From an uncultured Pelagibacteraceae bacterium (lineage in GTDB: Bacteria; Pseudomonadota; Alphaproteobacteria; Pelagibacterales; Pelagibacteraceae): a DNA stretch of 64,000 nucleotides. Shown here piece after piece: positions 52,009-61,158 of this stretch. The stretch is from positions 62,001-126,000 of the forward strand of contig CACEXV010000001.1 of NCBI GenBank assembly GCA_902563575.1, written 5' to 3'. The position numbers and the translations under genes were made by a program. Under the pieces are notes generated by a model. It made no database searches, was not told the origin of the DNA, and worked only from the letters and a program-made list of their open reading frames with translations. The first letter of the stretch is position 1. Every line of letters starts with the position of its first letter.

Positions 52009-53400
52009 ATGTCATTTATTTGTAGGTTTGCACCCTCTCCTACCGGTCCACTCCATATTGGGGGCGTCAGGACTGCTCTTTTTAATTGGTTATTAGCAAA
52101 AAAAAATAAAGGTAAATATTATTTGAGGATAGAAGATACTGATAAAGTAAGGTCTAAAGAAGAATTTAAAAAACAAATTATTTCATCTCTGGCATGGCTC
52201 GGTATTAAACACGATGGAGAGGAATATATTCAATCCAAAAATATTGAAAAACATGTTGAAATTGCAGAAGAACTTCTTAAAAAAGGGTTTGCATACAAAT
52301 GTTACTGTTCAGAAGAGGAAATAAATCAGCAAAAAGAAAAGTGTAAGAAGCAAGGCATACCTTATGTCTACAACAGAAAATGGAGAGATGCAGGGGATCT
52401 TAAGATTCCTAACGATGTTCAACCAGTTATTAGGTTCAAAAGTAAAATCTCCGGAAATACAGTTATTAAAGATTTAGTTCAAGGAGATAGAAATATATCA
52501 AATTCAACTATTGAGGATTTTGTTATATTGAGAAAAGATAAGTCTCCAACTTATCAATTATCAGCAACGGTCGATGATCATGAAATGAAAATTTCACATA
52601 TAATAAGGGGTGATGATCATATGATAAACTCTTTTAAACAAAAACAAATTTACGAAGCAATGGAATGGAAAGTTCCTGAATTTGCTCATATTCCATTAAT
52701 TCATAGTGAGAATGGAAAAAAATTATCTAAGAGGGATAATGCTTCAACGCTTGAAGATTATATTAAAATTGGAATTATGCCTGATGCATTAAGAAATTAT
52801 TTATTAAGATTAGGCTGGTCCTACAAAGACAAAGAAATTTTTTCTAAACAAGAAAGTATTGATTTGTTTAATCTAGAAGGAGTTGGTAAATCTCCATCAA
52901 AACTTGATATGTCTAGAATTCATTCAATAAATGAAACTTACATAAAAACAATAGATGAAAATGAATTGTTTAAATATCTTAAAGAATATGCGTTAAATTA
53001 CCAAAAACCATTTGATCAATCGAAGGAGATGACTATCTTAAAATCTTTAGGTTTTTTAAAGAATAAAGCTAAAACATTGCACGATATATGGAAAAACTCT
53101 CAATATATTATTAGAAATAAAATAGATATTGGATCAGAAGAAAAAAAACTTATCAACCAGTTATCTACTAAAATTATCGGTGATTTTATTTCTCAATACG
53201 AAAAATTAGATAAACCCTCTAGGGAAAATTTGGAAGTTATAATTAAATCATTAATCAATAATCATAAGACAAACTTTAAAAATGTAGGTCAACCTCTCAG
53301 AATAGGGTTAATTGGCTCTAAATTTGGGCCTGGTATTTACGATATAATTTTATCCTTAGACAAAGATGAGGTTATTAAACGTTTAAAAGATTTATTATGA
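52009..53400 (+). CDS. gltX: Glutamyl-tRNA synthetase
   Basis: A 463-residue class I synthetase. FAPSPTGPLHIGGVRTALFNW contains the HIGH-type motif (HIGG), and GKKLSKRDNAST the KMSKS-type motif (KLSKR). YCSEEEI marks the start of the connective segment, and LRIGLIGSKFGPGIYDI the anticodon-binding C-terminus. It charges tRNA-Glu (and perhaps tRNA-Gln if a paralogue is absent). It is 18 nt after lexA and overlaps the nuclease gene by 4 nt. Confidence 0.95.
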   Translation: MSFICRFAPSPTGPLHIGGVRTALFNWLLAKKNKGKYYLRIEDTDKVRSKEEFKKQIISSLAWLGIKHDGEEYIQSKNIEKHVEIAEELLKKGFAYKCYCSEEEINQQKEKCKKQGIPYVYNRKWRDAGDLKIPNDVQPVIRFKSKISGNTVIKDLVQGDRNISNSTIEDFVILRKDKSPTYQLSATVDDHEMKISHIIRGDDHMINSFKQKQIYEAMEWKVPEFAHIPLIHSENGKKLSKRDNASTLEDYIKIGIMPDALRNYLLRLGWSYKDKEIFSKQESIDLFNLEGVGKSPSKLDMSRIHSINETYIKTIDENELFKYLKEYALNYQKPFDQSKEMTILKSLGFLKNKAKTLHDIWKNSQYIIRNKIDIGSEEKKLINQLSTKIIGDFISQYEKLDKPSRENLEVIIKSLINNHKTNFKNVGQPLRIGLIGSKFGPGIYDIILSLDKDEVIKRLKDLL

Positions 53401-54167
53401 CTGAAATAAACTCTTTTAGAACTAGAAAAAACTCTATTTATAACAGATTTACAAAAGATCCTTTCAAAATTAGTAGATCTAAATTCTTTAGTTTTTTAAA
53501 CTGCAGAAGATGTTTTTATCTTGATAGAGTAATTGGGCTGAAAGAACTTTCCTCTCCTCCTTACACATTAAATAACACTGTGGATGAGTTGCTTAAAAAA
53601 GAATTTGATTATTATAGGAAACTGAAACAACCACATCCAATTATGGTTAACAATAATCTTAAATTTATTCCGTATCATAATGAAAATTTGGATATTTGGA
53701 GGAATTCATTAAAAGGTGGTATATCGTTTCATGATGAAAAAACTAATTTAATTATTCATGGTGGAATTGATGATATTTGGTTTGATCTTAATAACAAAAA
53801 ACTAGTAGTTGTTGATTATAAAGCTCAATCGTCCTCTTATCCGGTTACAGCTTCTTCATATTTGAGTTCAGAGTGGCGCGTTAGTTACAAAGTGCAAATG
53901 GATATATATGTTTATATATTGAGAAAAATGAAATATGAAGTATCAGATATTACTTATTTTTATGTGTGTAATGCAGAAAAGAATAGCGACAAATTTGACG
54001 ACAAAATTAGATTTAAAACTTCCTTAATTCCTTATAAAACAGATACAACTTGGATTGAATGTAAAATAATAGATATGAAAAAAACTTTAGATTGTAAAGA
54101 CATACCCGAAATTAATATAAATTGTGAAAAATGCATGTATCTTAAAGGTGGGAGCAAATTTTTTTAA
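53397..54167 (+). CDS. PD-(D/E)XK nuclease-superfamily protein, Cas4/AddB-like with Cys pairs
   Basis: A 256-residue protein. ISRSKFFSFLNCRRCFYLDR near the start (C36, C39), GGIDDIWFDLNNKKLVVVDYKAQ (D115/D116, D130, K132), Q157 in KVQMDIYVYIL (motif IV Q-x3-Y) and NCEKCMYL near the end (C243, C246) fit the PD-(D/E)XK exonuclease fold of Cas4 and AddB, in which flanking cysteines bind an iron-sulfur cluster. No cas genes or arrays are nearby. Its place after lexA-gltX is suggestive of DNA repair. ATG overlaps the gltX stop by 4 nt. Activity unproven. Confidence 0.75.
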   Translation: MTEINSFRTRKNSIYNRFTKDPFKISRSKFFSFLNCRRCFYLDRVIGLKELSSPPYTLNNTVDELLKKEFDYYRKLKQPHPIMVNNNLKFIPYHNENLDIWRNSLKGGISFHDEKTNLIIHGGIDDIWFDLNNKKLVVVDYKAQSSSYPVTASSYLSSEWRVSYKVQMDIYVYILRKMKYEVSDITYFYVCNAEKNSDKFDDKIRFKTSLIPYKTDTTWIECKIIDMKKTLDCKDIPEININCEKCMYLKGGSKFF

Positions 54168-54169
54168 TT

Positions 54170-54292
54170 ATGGACATACTTTTAATAATCGCAATTTTAG
54201 CTTTTGTGATTTTCTACATTTTTAGACCAACATCAAAGAAGGAACTAAAGAAATTTGAAGATAATGATAATTGGTCAAATATGGGATTTTAA
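54170..54292 (+). CDS. 40-residue single-helix membrane protein, hypothetical
   Basis: ATG 2 nt after the nuclease stop begins a 40-codon frame: an N-terminal membrane helix (DILLIIAILAFVIFYIF), then a charged tail (RPTSKKELKKFEDND) ending NWSNMGF. The hydrophobic-then-charged design and tight coupling suggest a real small membrane protein. Its end overlaps the convergent lpxB stop by 18 nt. Function unknown. Confidence 0.5.
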   Translation: MDILLIIAILAFVIFYIFRPTSKKELKKFEDNDNWSNMGF

Positions 54293-55405
54293 AAAATCGG
54301 CAATTAACTCCGAAGGCAAAGAATTTGTTTTGAAGTCATTTAAAATCTCTTGTGTCTCTTTTACTTGATTCTCCATAAATTTACTATTTTCAATAAAATA
54401 AGTTACCGAGTTGAAAATCTCCTCTGGATTACATTTAGATTGTAATAACTCAGGAATAATCATTTTATCCGCCGCTATATTAATTATGTTTGCAAATTTA
54501 ATTTTAACCAAAGCTTTTACAATCATAAAATTTATGAAATTCATTTTATAGATAATAATAAAGGGTATTTTTTTATTAGCTATCTCTAGAGATATCGTTC
54601 CAGACTTCGCCACTGCAAATATAGATTTTTCTAGGATATGATTTTTAATTTTTTCATCACTTATTACTTGACAATTAGTTTGGGTAATTTGTTTTAAATA
54701 ATTTTCTATCTTTGGTCTCATTGCTTCTGTACTGTGAAAAACAAATAAGAAATCATCATATTTTTTATCCATTAATTTAATAAAGTTTAACAATATTGGC
54801 ATTAGTATATCTATCTCGGAGTCCCGACTACCAGGAAAAATTGATATAATTGCCTTGTTTTTTTCAATGATCTGATTAATGTCAATTTTAGATTTATTAT
54901 TTTTTTCTAGTAAGGGGTGGCCAACAAATTTACAATTGATATTTTCTTTTTCAAAATATTTTTTTTCAAACCTAAATAATAGTAAAATATGATCTATAAA
55001 TTTTTTTATCTTTTTTACTCGATTTTCTCTCCATACCCATACTTGTGGGGCAACAAAATGTATTGTCTTTATTTTTTTTGATTTTTTTTTTACTATTTCA
55101 GCTACTCTTAATGTAAAATCCGGACTATCTACTGAAAATAAAATATCCGGATTAAACTCAATAATTTTATTAGATGTCTCATTAATTTTTTTTTTTATTT
55201 TAAAAATGTTTGTTAATACTTTTGTAAAACCAAGGTATGTCACTTCGTTTAAATTGAATATGGACTCAACCCCAATTTTTTTTAAATTTTCCCCTCCTAG
55301 AGATAGATATTGAATGTTATCAGTTTTTTTTTTTAGTTGAGCAATTGCTTCTGCCGCAAGCTTATCTCCTGAAGGCTCTCCAGTTAGTATAAAAATTTTT
55401 TTCAT
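54275..55405 (-). CDS. lpxB: Lipid-A-disaccharide synthase
   Basis: A 376-residue GT19 glycosyltransferase. ILTGEPSGDKLAAEAI is the family opening, SVDSPDFTLRVA, HFVAPQVWVWRENRVKKI and FPGSRDSEI follow, as does the KSGTISLEIA block. It joins UDP-2,3-diacylglucosamine and lipid X. It is the last gene of the lipid A cluster, 5 nt after lpxI. Confidence 0.93.
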   Translation of the reverse strand: MKKIFILTGEPSGDKLAAEAIAQLKKKTDNIQYLSLGGENLKKIGVESIFNLNEVTYLGFTKVLTNIFKIKKKINETSNKIIEFNPDILFSVDSPDFTLRVAEIVKKKSKKIKTIHFVAPQVWVWRENRVKKIKKFIDHILLLFRFEKKYFEKENINCKFVGHPLLEKNNKSKIDINQIIEKNKAIISIFPGSRDSEIDILMPILLNFIKLMDKKYDDFLFVFHSTEAMRPKIENYLKQITQTNCQVISDEKIKNHILEKSIFAVAKSGTISLEIANKKIPFIIIYKMNFINFMIVKALVKIKFANIINIAADKMIIPELLQSKCNPEEIFNSVTYFIENSKFMENQVKETQEILNDFKTNSLPSELIADFLKSHI

Positions 55406-55410
55406 TATTT

Positions 55411-56208
55411 CTATCTTTCTACTTTAATGAACATATTGTTCTTATTCGCGTAAGATATGGATTTTTTCCTATCTAGAAATATATTTTTTTTGGCCTTTAA
55501 AACTAATCCTTTCAGTCCAACTTTTCTACATTGTTTAATTGTCTTTAAACCAATTGTTGGTAAATCAATTCTGATATCTTGTTTTGGTTTTGGAAATTTT
55601 ACCAAAACACCATGTAAATCATTTTTTTTCCTTTTGCATTTTAATAACATTTGTTGAGTACCGCCTTTACCTTCTATTGCGATTAATCTCTTATCTCTAA
55701 TTATTGCTGCCTGACTGTAATTGTAGTCTCCCGTTTTTTTTAATACCTTTTTTGCTATTGTTATATCTGCATTGTCCAATTTGTTAGGATGAGTCTTGGT
55801 GTAAATCCCCGATTTTAATGCGAGTTCTTTGTTAAATGATATGGAGCTAATAGTTTTAATTTTTTCTTTTCTCAATATATTTATAATTTCCCTTAAGATA
55901 GCCGCGTCACCTAATTTAGATTTTTTAATTATTTGAGGAATATAATAGATGCCTTTAAAATCTAATCTCAACTTTGAGAAAGTTGGTCTACTTACTTTTC
56001 CAGCAAATAATACTTTTTTGCAATCATTACTTTTCAAAATATTTATAATCTTTCCAAACTGTCCAATGGATGCTTTAAAAGAATTTTTTTCTTTTTTAAA
56101 ATTTTTCTTTATGGAAAGATCTATTATTAGATATTTGATTTTCTTAATTTTTATTTCTTTTAAAATTATTTTTGGTAAATCTGTTTCACCAAATATTAGC
56201 CCAATCAT
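55411..56208 (-). CDS. lpxI: UDP-2,3-diacylglucosamine pyrophosphatase, LpxI type
   Basis: A 265-residue DUF1009/LpxI protein. It starts MIGLIFGETDLPKIIL (family: G-x-G-x-LP). The C-terminal domain has GDYNYSQAAIIRDKRLIAIEGKGGTQQML, KFPKPKQDIRIDLPTIGL and the AKKNIFLDRK end. It hydrolyses the pyrophosphate to give lipid X and replaces LpxH, as in many alphaproteobacteria. It overlaps lpxA by 4 nt. Confidence 0.92.
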   Translation of the reverse strand: MIGLIFGETDLPKIILKEIKIKKIKYLIIDLSIKKNFKKEKNSFKASIGQFGKIINILKSNDCKKVLFAGKVSRPTFSKLRLDFKGIYYIPQIIKKSKLGDAAILREIINILRKEKIKTISSISFNKELALKSGIYTKTHPNKLDNADITIAKKVLKKTGDYNYSQAAIIRDKRLIAIEGKGGTQQMLLKCKRKKNDLHGVLVKFPKPKQDIRIDLPTIGLKTIKQCRKVGLKGLVLKAKKNIFLDRKKSISYANKNNMFIKVER

Positions 56209-56987
56209 AATTCAACAGGTGTACAAATAGGTCTTTTTTTATCTTTTTCAATAAAATCTACTACTTCTTTCACTAACTCATTATTAATATATTCGCCATT
56301 AACTTTTTCTAAATTTTCATTAAGTTTTTTAGAAGAAAATATTTTTTTATAGGCTTGATCCAATTCAATTATCTTTTTATTATCATATTTTTTTCTTCTC
56401 AAACCAATTAAATTGATACCTTTTAGGTAATTTCTATTGCCAAAAGATAGACCGAAAGGTATTACGTCCTTTAGTACTCCTGTCATACCCCCGATCATTG
56501 CCATTCTACCAATTCTGGTAAATTGCTGCACGGCTGAATTCCCGCCGATTACAACAGAGTCCTCTATAGTAACATGACCACCTAAAGGTACGTTATTTGC
56601 AATAATTACATTGTTTCCAACATTGCAATCATGAGCAACATGGGATGAGATCATTAACAAACAGTTGTCTCCTATTTTTGTACTTCCTCCCCCACCTTCT
56701 GTTCCAGGATTTATTGTAACATACTCTCTAATGATATTATTTTGCCCTATGATTAGATCGTTTTTTTCGCCTTTAAATTTTAAATCTTGTGGTTGAGTCC
56801 CAATACTCGCAAATGGAAATATTTTAGTATTTTTTCCTATTTTCGTATTTCCTTCAATGTGAACATTAGAAATAAGTTCGGTCCCCTCCTCTAGACAAAC
56901 ATTTTCACCAACGTAACAATAGGGTCCTATCTTAACTTTACTTGAAACTTTGGCCTTGCTATGAATTATACTTGATTTATGTATCAT
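56205..56987 (-). CDS. lpxA: UDP-N-acetylglucosamine O-acyltransferase
   Basis: A left-handed beta-helix acyltransferase, 260 residues from the ATG at 56987 (MIHKSSIIHSKAKV, the canonical start); a TTG 12 nt further up would lengthen it without reason. Hexapeptide repeats run over residues 10-180. The catalytic His lies in SHVAHDCNVGN. NPGTEGGGG and GLSFGNRNYLKGIN are conserved. First step of lipid A synthesis. It overlaps fabZ by 11 nt. Confidence 0.94.
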   Translation of the reverse strand: MIHKSSIIHSKAKVSSKVKIGPYCYVGENVCLEEGTELISNVHIEGNTKIGKNTKIFPFASIGTQPQDLKFKGEKNDLIIGQNNIIREYVTINPGTEGGGGSTKIGDNCLLMISSHVAHDCNVGNNVIIANNVPLGGHVTIEDSVVIGGNSAVQQFTRIGRMAMIGGMTGVLKDVIPFGLSFGNRNYLKGINLIGLRRKKYDNKKIIELDQAYKKIFSSKKLNENLEKVNGEYINNELVKEVVDFIEKDKKRPICTPVEL

Positions 56988-57438
56988 TTTGTCTGTCAAC
57001 TATAGTTGCGGACCACTCTGCGTCTGCCATTCTTTTTCCATCAACTTTTGCGGTGCCTTTATATTTCCAAACTCTACCGTGAGATCGTACTGCTTCGATT
57101 TCTAAATGTAATTCACAATTGGGGATTACAGGGCTTCTAAATCGAGCTTTTTCTACACTCATAAGATAAACTAATTTATTAGCGTACTCCTTTGGATCTA
57201 TTCCATGCGCTGTTAACGCAGCAGCGGCTTGACCAAATGCCTCTACTATCAAAACACCTGGCATAACTGGTTGACCTGGGAAATGACCTTGAACAAAAAA
57301 GCTATCTTTTCTTACATTCATTATAGCAGTAGCTGATTTCAGCGGAACTATCTTGGTCAATTTATCGATTAGTAGCATTGGTTCTCTATGAGGTAATAAA
57401 CTTTCAATTTTTTTCTTATCAATTTCTGTTTCACTCAT
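56977..57438 (-). CDS. fabZ: 3-hydroxyacyl-ACP dehydratase
   Basis: A 153-residue hot-dog fold enzyme. HREPMLLIDKL opens the core. GHFPGQPVMPGVLIVEAFGQAAA holds the catalytic His and Glu. KARFRSPVIPN follows. It dehydrates hydroxyacyl-ACP in fatty acid elongation, competing with LpxA/LpxD for substrate. Overlaps lpxD by 4 nt. Confidence 0.95.
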   Translation of the reverse strand: MSETEIDKKKIESLLPHREPMLLIDKLTKIVPLKSATAIMNVRKDSFFVQGHFPGQPVMPGVLIVEAFGQAAAALTAHGIDPKEYANKLVYLMSVEKARFRSPVIPNCELHLEIEAVRSHGRVWKYKGTAKVDGKRMADAEWSATIVDRQNDT

Positions 57439-58403
57439 TTATTTTTCCAATTCTTTATGAAATCTTTAAAAGACACTGCTGGGTATCCCATTACAATTTG
57501 ATTGTCTTCTATATCTTTAATTACTCCACTTCCTCCACCTATTTTTACGTTATTGCCTATTTTTAAATGACCTGAAATTCCTGCTTGACCCCCAATTGAA
57601 ACATTGTCACCAATAGTGCTACTGCCCGCAAAACCCACTTGACCAGCAATCATGCAATTTTTCCCAATTTTAACATTATGAGCTACATGAACCTGGTTAT
57701 CAAAGTAAGTATTTTCTCCAATTATAGTATCATCAACAGAACCTCTATCGATTGTGCAATTAGTAGCTAATTCAACATAGTTGCCAATCATTACTCTTCC
57801 GATATGAGGAAATTTAATGTTTTTATTTTTTTTTGGAATAAAACCAAACCCTTTTTGACCTAATTTACATCCGCTTTGAATTACTACTTCATTTCCTATT
57901 AATGTATTTTTAATATGCACATTTGATCCAATTATTACTTTTTTCCCTATAACAACGTTACTTTCAATTATTGTATTGTCTCCTATGAGCGTTTTTTTAC
58001 CGATCTTTACATTTTTTCCAATAAAAACATTATTACCAAATTTTACACCTGAAAACTTGAATTTATTTGATGATTTTAAATTCAAATCTGGAAAATCAAC
58101 ATCAGCGTCAGGATAAATATCTTTCAAAATATTGGCTACTTCATATAAGACTTTTTCGGTTGTTATTGTTTCACACGTACTTGGTAAATAATTTTTTAAT
58201 TTACTGGTTGTAATACAATATTTTGCCTTTGTATTCTTGGCTTCATCTTTATATTTAATATTATCAAAAAAAGTTAGGTGTTTATTGTTTGCTTTTTTTA
58301 GAATTCGAATATCGGATAATTTAATTTTGTGATTTTTGAAATTATTAAAATAATTTCCTAAAATAATATCTTTTTTCTTTTTAAAAAAGTAAACATCATT
58401 CAT
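57435..58403 (-). CDS. lpxD: UDP-3-O-acylglucosamine N-acyltransferase
   Basis: A 322-residue trimeric beta-helix acyltransferase. The N-terminal uridine-binding domain is divergent. Hexapeptide repeats run from about residue 115 to 290. The catalytic His is in FDNQVHVAHNVKIG, and GYPAVSFKDFIKNW closes the protein. Third acylation step of lipid A. Sits between skp and fabZ, the normal order. Confidence 0.94.
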   Translation of the reverse strand: MNDVYFFKKKKDIILGNYFNNFKNHKIKLSDIRILKKANNKHLTFFDNIKYKDEAKNTKAKYCITTSKLKNYLPSTCETITTEKVLYEVANILKDIYPDADVDFPDLNLKSSNKFKFSGVKFGNNVFIGKNVKIGKKTLIGDNTIIESNVVIGKKVIIGSNVHIKNTLIGNEVVIQSGCKLGQKGFGFIPKKNKNIKFPHIGRVMIGNYVELATNCTIDRGSVDDTIIGENTYFDNQVHVAHNVKIGKNCMIAGQVGFAGSSTIGDNVSIGGQAGISGHLKIGNNVKIGGGSGVIKDIEDNQIVMGYPAVSFKDFIKNWKNK

Positions 58404-58919
58404 TTATTTTAAATTTAAAGATTTTAATTTTTTATCGAGTTCTGCTATTATCGGACTTGTAATCTCTAATTTTGTATCAGCTAAAATAACATTTTTTTTA
58501 TCAATTACTGTTCTTATATTATTATTTTTCATATATTCTTGTAAAATTGGATTAAGCGTTTTAATTAAATCACTTCTTGCTTTTGCTCTAGTCTTAGCAA
58601 TATAGTTTAAAGAGTTTTTTTTATCATTTTGCAGCTTGCTTACTTCTTTTCTTAAACTTTCAATTTGTTTTTTATATTCATCATTCGATAAGACATTTTT
58701 CTTGGAAATTATATTTTTTTCCTTATCTAACAATTTTTTTTCAAGACTTTGAAATTTTTTATTGTCTGTCTCTATTCTTTTTTTTAAAAATTCTTGGGCT
58801 TCTTTTCCTGCTTTACTTGCATTCAAAACCTTTGAGACATCAAGTACGTATACAGTATCCGTAAATAATGATTGTGTCGAAAAAAGTAAAAATATTGAAG
58901 CTAAAATTAATTTTTTCAT
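58404..58919 (-). CDS. skp: OmpH/Skp-family periplasmic chaperone
   Basis: A 171-residue protein with signal peptide (MKKLILASIFLLFSTQSLF), then TVYVLDVSKVLNASKAG (the family VD..kil..s..g pattern), a long coiled coil (about 45-125) and a C-terminal strand region with VIDKKNVILAD. It helps outer-membrane proteins reach BamA, encoded 4 nt upstream. Abuts lpxD. Confidence 0.9.
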   Translation of the reverse strand: MKKLILASIFLLFSTQSLFTDTVYVLDVSKVLNASKAGKEAQEFLKKRIETDNKKFQSLEKKLLDKEKNIISKKNVLSNDEYKKQIESLRKEVSKLQNDKKNSLNYIAKTRAKARSDLIKTLNPILQEYMKNNNIRTVIDKKNVILADTKLEITSPIIAELDKKLKSLNLK

Positions 58920-58923
58920 AATA

Positions 58924-61158
58924 CTAAAAAGAAGTTCCTAGTTGAAATTTAAACGAATTTGTTTTATCTGTCTCTGCCTTTTTTAAGTCCTTCGCAAATG
59001 TCAATGATAATGGACCTATTGGTGACAGCCAATTTCCACTTACTCCAATTGATGACCTTAGTACGTTAGACTTCCCTAAAGAACTATCATAATCAACACC
59101 CCATAAGTTTGCTAAATCTAAAAAAACATTAATGTCCGTATTCGTGCTTTCTGGTAGTAATTTAGGCAAACTTGCTTCAAAATTTATAGCTGCTGCGTAG
59201 TTTCCTCCAATATAATCTGAACCATCTTGAGGTCCAACTTTGTTAGTTTCAAATCCTCTTAATCTGTTTGATGGCAAATTTAATCTTTTGCTAAGTCTAA
59301 CATCCTCTGATACTCCGTTTATGTTCTGTGCGTAAAATTTTATTGCACCAATAACTTCTTCGCTTAAAGTGTAATATGAGCTTAACTGATAAGTATTTTT
59401 AATGGTTTTAGCGTCACCAATAATTGGTAAAGATTGTTGAAATGATGAAAAAGTACCGCTTGTTGGCATAAAACTTCTATCCCTTTTATCAAAAGTTAAG
59501 CCGTAACTCACGGCTAAATCAGTAAATGTTCCTTTCTGCTTTTTTAAATTTTCTGAAGCATTATCTAAAACTGTTAATTTATCTGATGACAAATTAAAAC
59601 CTGCTGAAAGATATATATCTCTGAATTGCTCAAAGGTTGTACCAGCAGATAACCCGATTAAACTATTTTCATAACCTGAGTCTGGTTTATCATTCGTTGT
59701 ACTGCTAATACCAAATTTAACTAAGTTGCCTGAGTTGTTGTAGTTGGGGTTTAAAACCTCAAATGCTCCTTTAAAACTATCTTGGTCTATTGAAGCAAAA
59801 GTATTTAATCTTACACCCCTTCCTAAAAAGTTGTTTTCCTTCAGACTAAACATTAGACTTGAACCATCTGATCCAAGACCTGCCCCGGCTGAAATCTCGC
59901 CGGTAGGCTTTTCCTCAACAATTATATCAATAATTTTTGTATCTTTTTCAGAGCCATCAGAAACCTTAAAATCAACTTTTCCAAATATATTTCTGGCCTT
60001 TAATTCTGAAATTGTATTTTTTAGTTTCAAATTGTTAAATGGATCACCTTCGTCCAAAAGAAATTCAGACCTTATTACATTTTCATTAGTAATAGTATTT
60101 CCACTAACATTTATCCTCTCAACAAAAATCTTTTCATTTTCAAATATATTTATAGTAATATTAATATTACTTCCATCAATAGACTCTTTAACGGAGTGCT
60201 GAATAAATTGTAAATCGTTTTCATCAATCAATCTGTCGAGAAATTCTAAAGTTTCTTTAATCTTAAATGGAGAGTAGTAATCTCCAATAATTTTTTCATA
60301 TTGTGTTGATAAATTGATAAAAGCTTTTTTATCAATTGACGGGTCAATATTTGTAGATATCTTTGAAATTCTATATCTGTTACCAGCATCAATATTATAA
60401 TTTAATACGACTAAATTCTTATCATCCTCTAATTCTACGCTGTTTGATATTATCTGAACATCATAGTAGCCAATGGACTTATAGTAATTTTTTAACAACC
60501 TTTTATCCAATCTTATATTTTCCTCATTTAATACCGTGTTCCTGGTAATGAATTTCCAAAATTTATCTTCCTCTGATACAATCACATCTCTTAATCGTCT
60601 CTCTCTTATCTTTTTATCTCCAATAAAATTTATTTTTGAAATTCTAACTTTTTCACCTCTGTTTATTTCAAAAATTAAATCTACTCTATTTTCTGTATAA
60701 GTTTTAATTTTAGAATTAACTTCAGCAAAATTGAAACCTAGAGATTTATATATATTCTTAATTCTAATCTCATCCTTTAAAATATTATTCTTTATATAGC
60801 TACCTCGTTGTTTAGATTTGATAAGTTTAATTATCTCTTTCTTAAATTTTTCAGTTTTTTCACCTTGGATTACTATTTGATTTATAATCGGATATTCTTT
60901 AACAATTAATGTTAATTTATTATTTTCAAATTTTGCATTTATATTTTCAAAAAACTCAGTTGAGTAAAGAGTTTTTACTATTTCGTTTATATCATCGGCT
61001 TGGTAATCTGAGCCTATTTTTATATCAGAATAAACTTTTATAGTTTCCTTTGTAATTCTTTCATTGCCAATAACTTCAAAGCTTTTGATTATTTCTGAGA
61101 ATGCAGAATTAACCATTATTGTGAAAAACACCAATACTGTAAAAATAAGTTTAATCAT
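58924..61158 (-). CDS. bamA: Outer-membrane protein assembly factor BamA
   Basis: A 744-residue protein: signal peptide (about 1-21), five POTRA-type repeats (to about residue 410), then a 16-strand barrel ending in an aromatic residue (FQLGTSF). The barrel contains the conserved loop RLRGFETNKVGP, corresponding to the VRGF motif. It inserts beta-barrel proteins in the outer membrane. It overlaps dxr by 4 nt with no rseP gene between. Confidence 0.95.
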   Translation of the reverse strand: MIKLIFTVLVFFTIMVNSAFSEIIKSFEVIGNERITKETIKVYSDIKIGSDYQADDINEIVKTLYSTEFFENINAKFENNKLTLIVKEYPIINQIVIQGEKTEKFKKEIIKLIKSKQRGSYIKNNILKDEIRIKNIYKSLGFNFAEVNSKIKTYTENRVDLIFEINRGEKVRISKINFIGDKKIRERRLRDVIVSEEDKFWKFITRNTVLNEENIRLDKRLLKNYYKSIGYYDVQIISNSVELEDDKNLVVLNYNIDAGNRYRISKISTNIDPSIDKKAFINLSTQYEKIIGDYYSPFKIKETLEFLDRLIDENDLQFIQHSVKESIDGSNINITINIFENEKIFVERINVSGNTITNENVIRSEFLLDEGDPFNNLKLKNTISELKARNIFGKVDFKVSDGSEKDTKIIDIIVEEKPTGEISAGAGLGSDGSSLMFSLKENNFLGRGVRLNTFASIDQDSFKGAFEVLNPNYNNSGNLVKFGISSTTNDKPDSGYENSLIGLSAGTTFEQFRDIYLSAGFNLSSDKLTVLDNASENLKKQKGTFTDLAVSYGLTFDKRDRSFMPTSGTFSSFQQSLPIIGDAKTIKNTYQLSSYYTLSEEVIGAIKFYAQNINGVSEDVRLSKRLNLPSNRLRGFETNKVGPQDGSDYIGGNYAAAINFEASLPKLLPESTNTDINVFLDLANLWGVDYDSSLGKSNVLRSSIGVSGNWLSPIGPLSLTFAKDLKKAETDKTNSFKFQLGTSF

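Noticed and set aside
59744-60202. 152-codon open frame antisense to bamA
   Set aside because: It lies wholly inside bamA, is Phe/Ser/Leu-rich as expected from the complement of AT-rich coding sequence, and has no domain or initiation signal.
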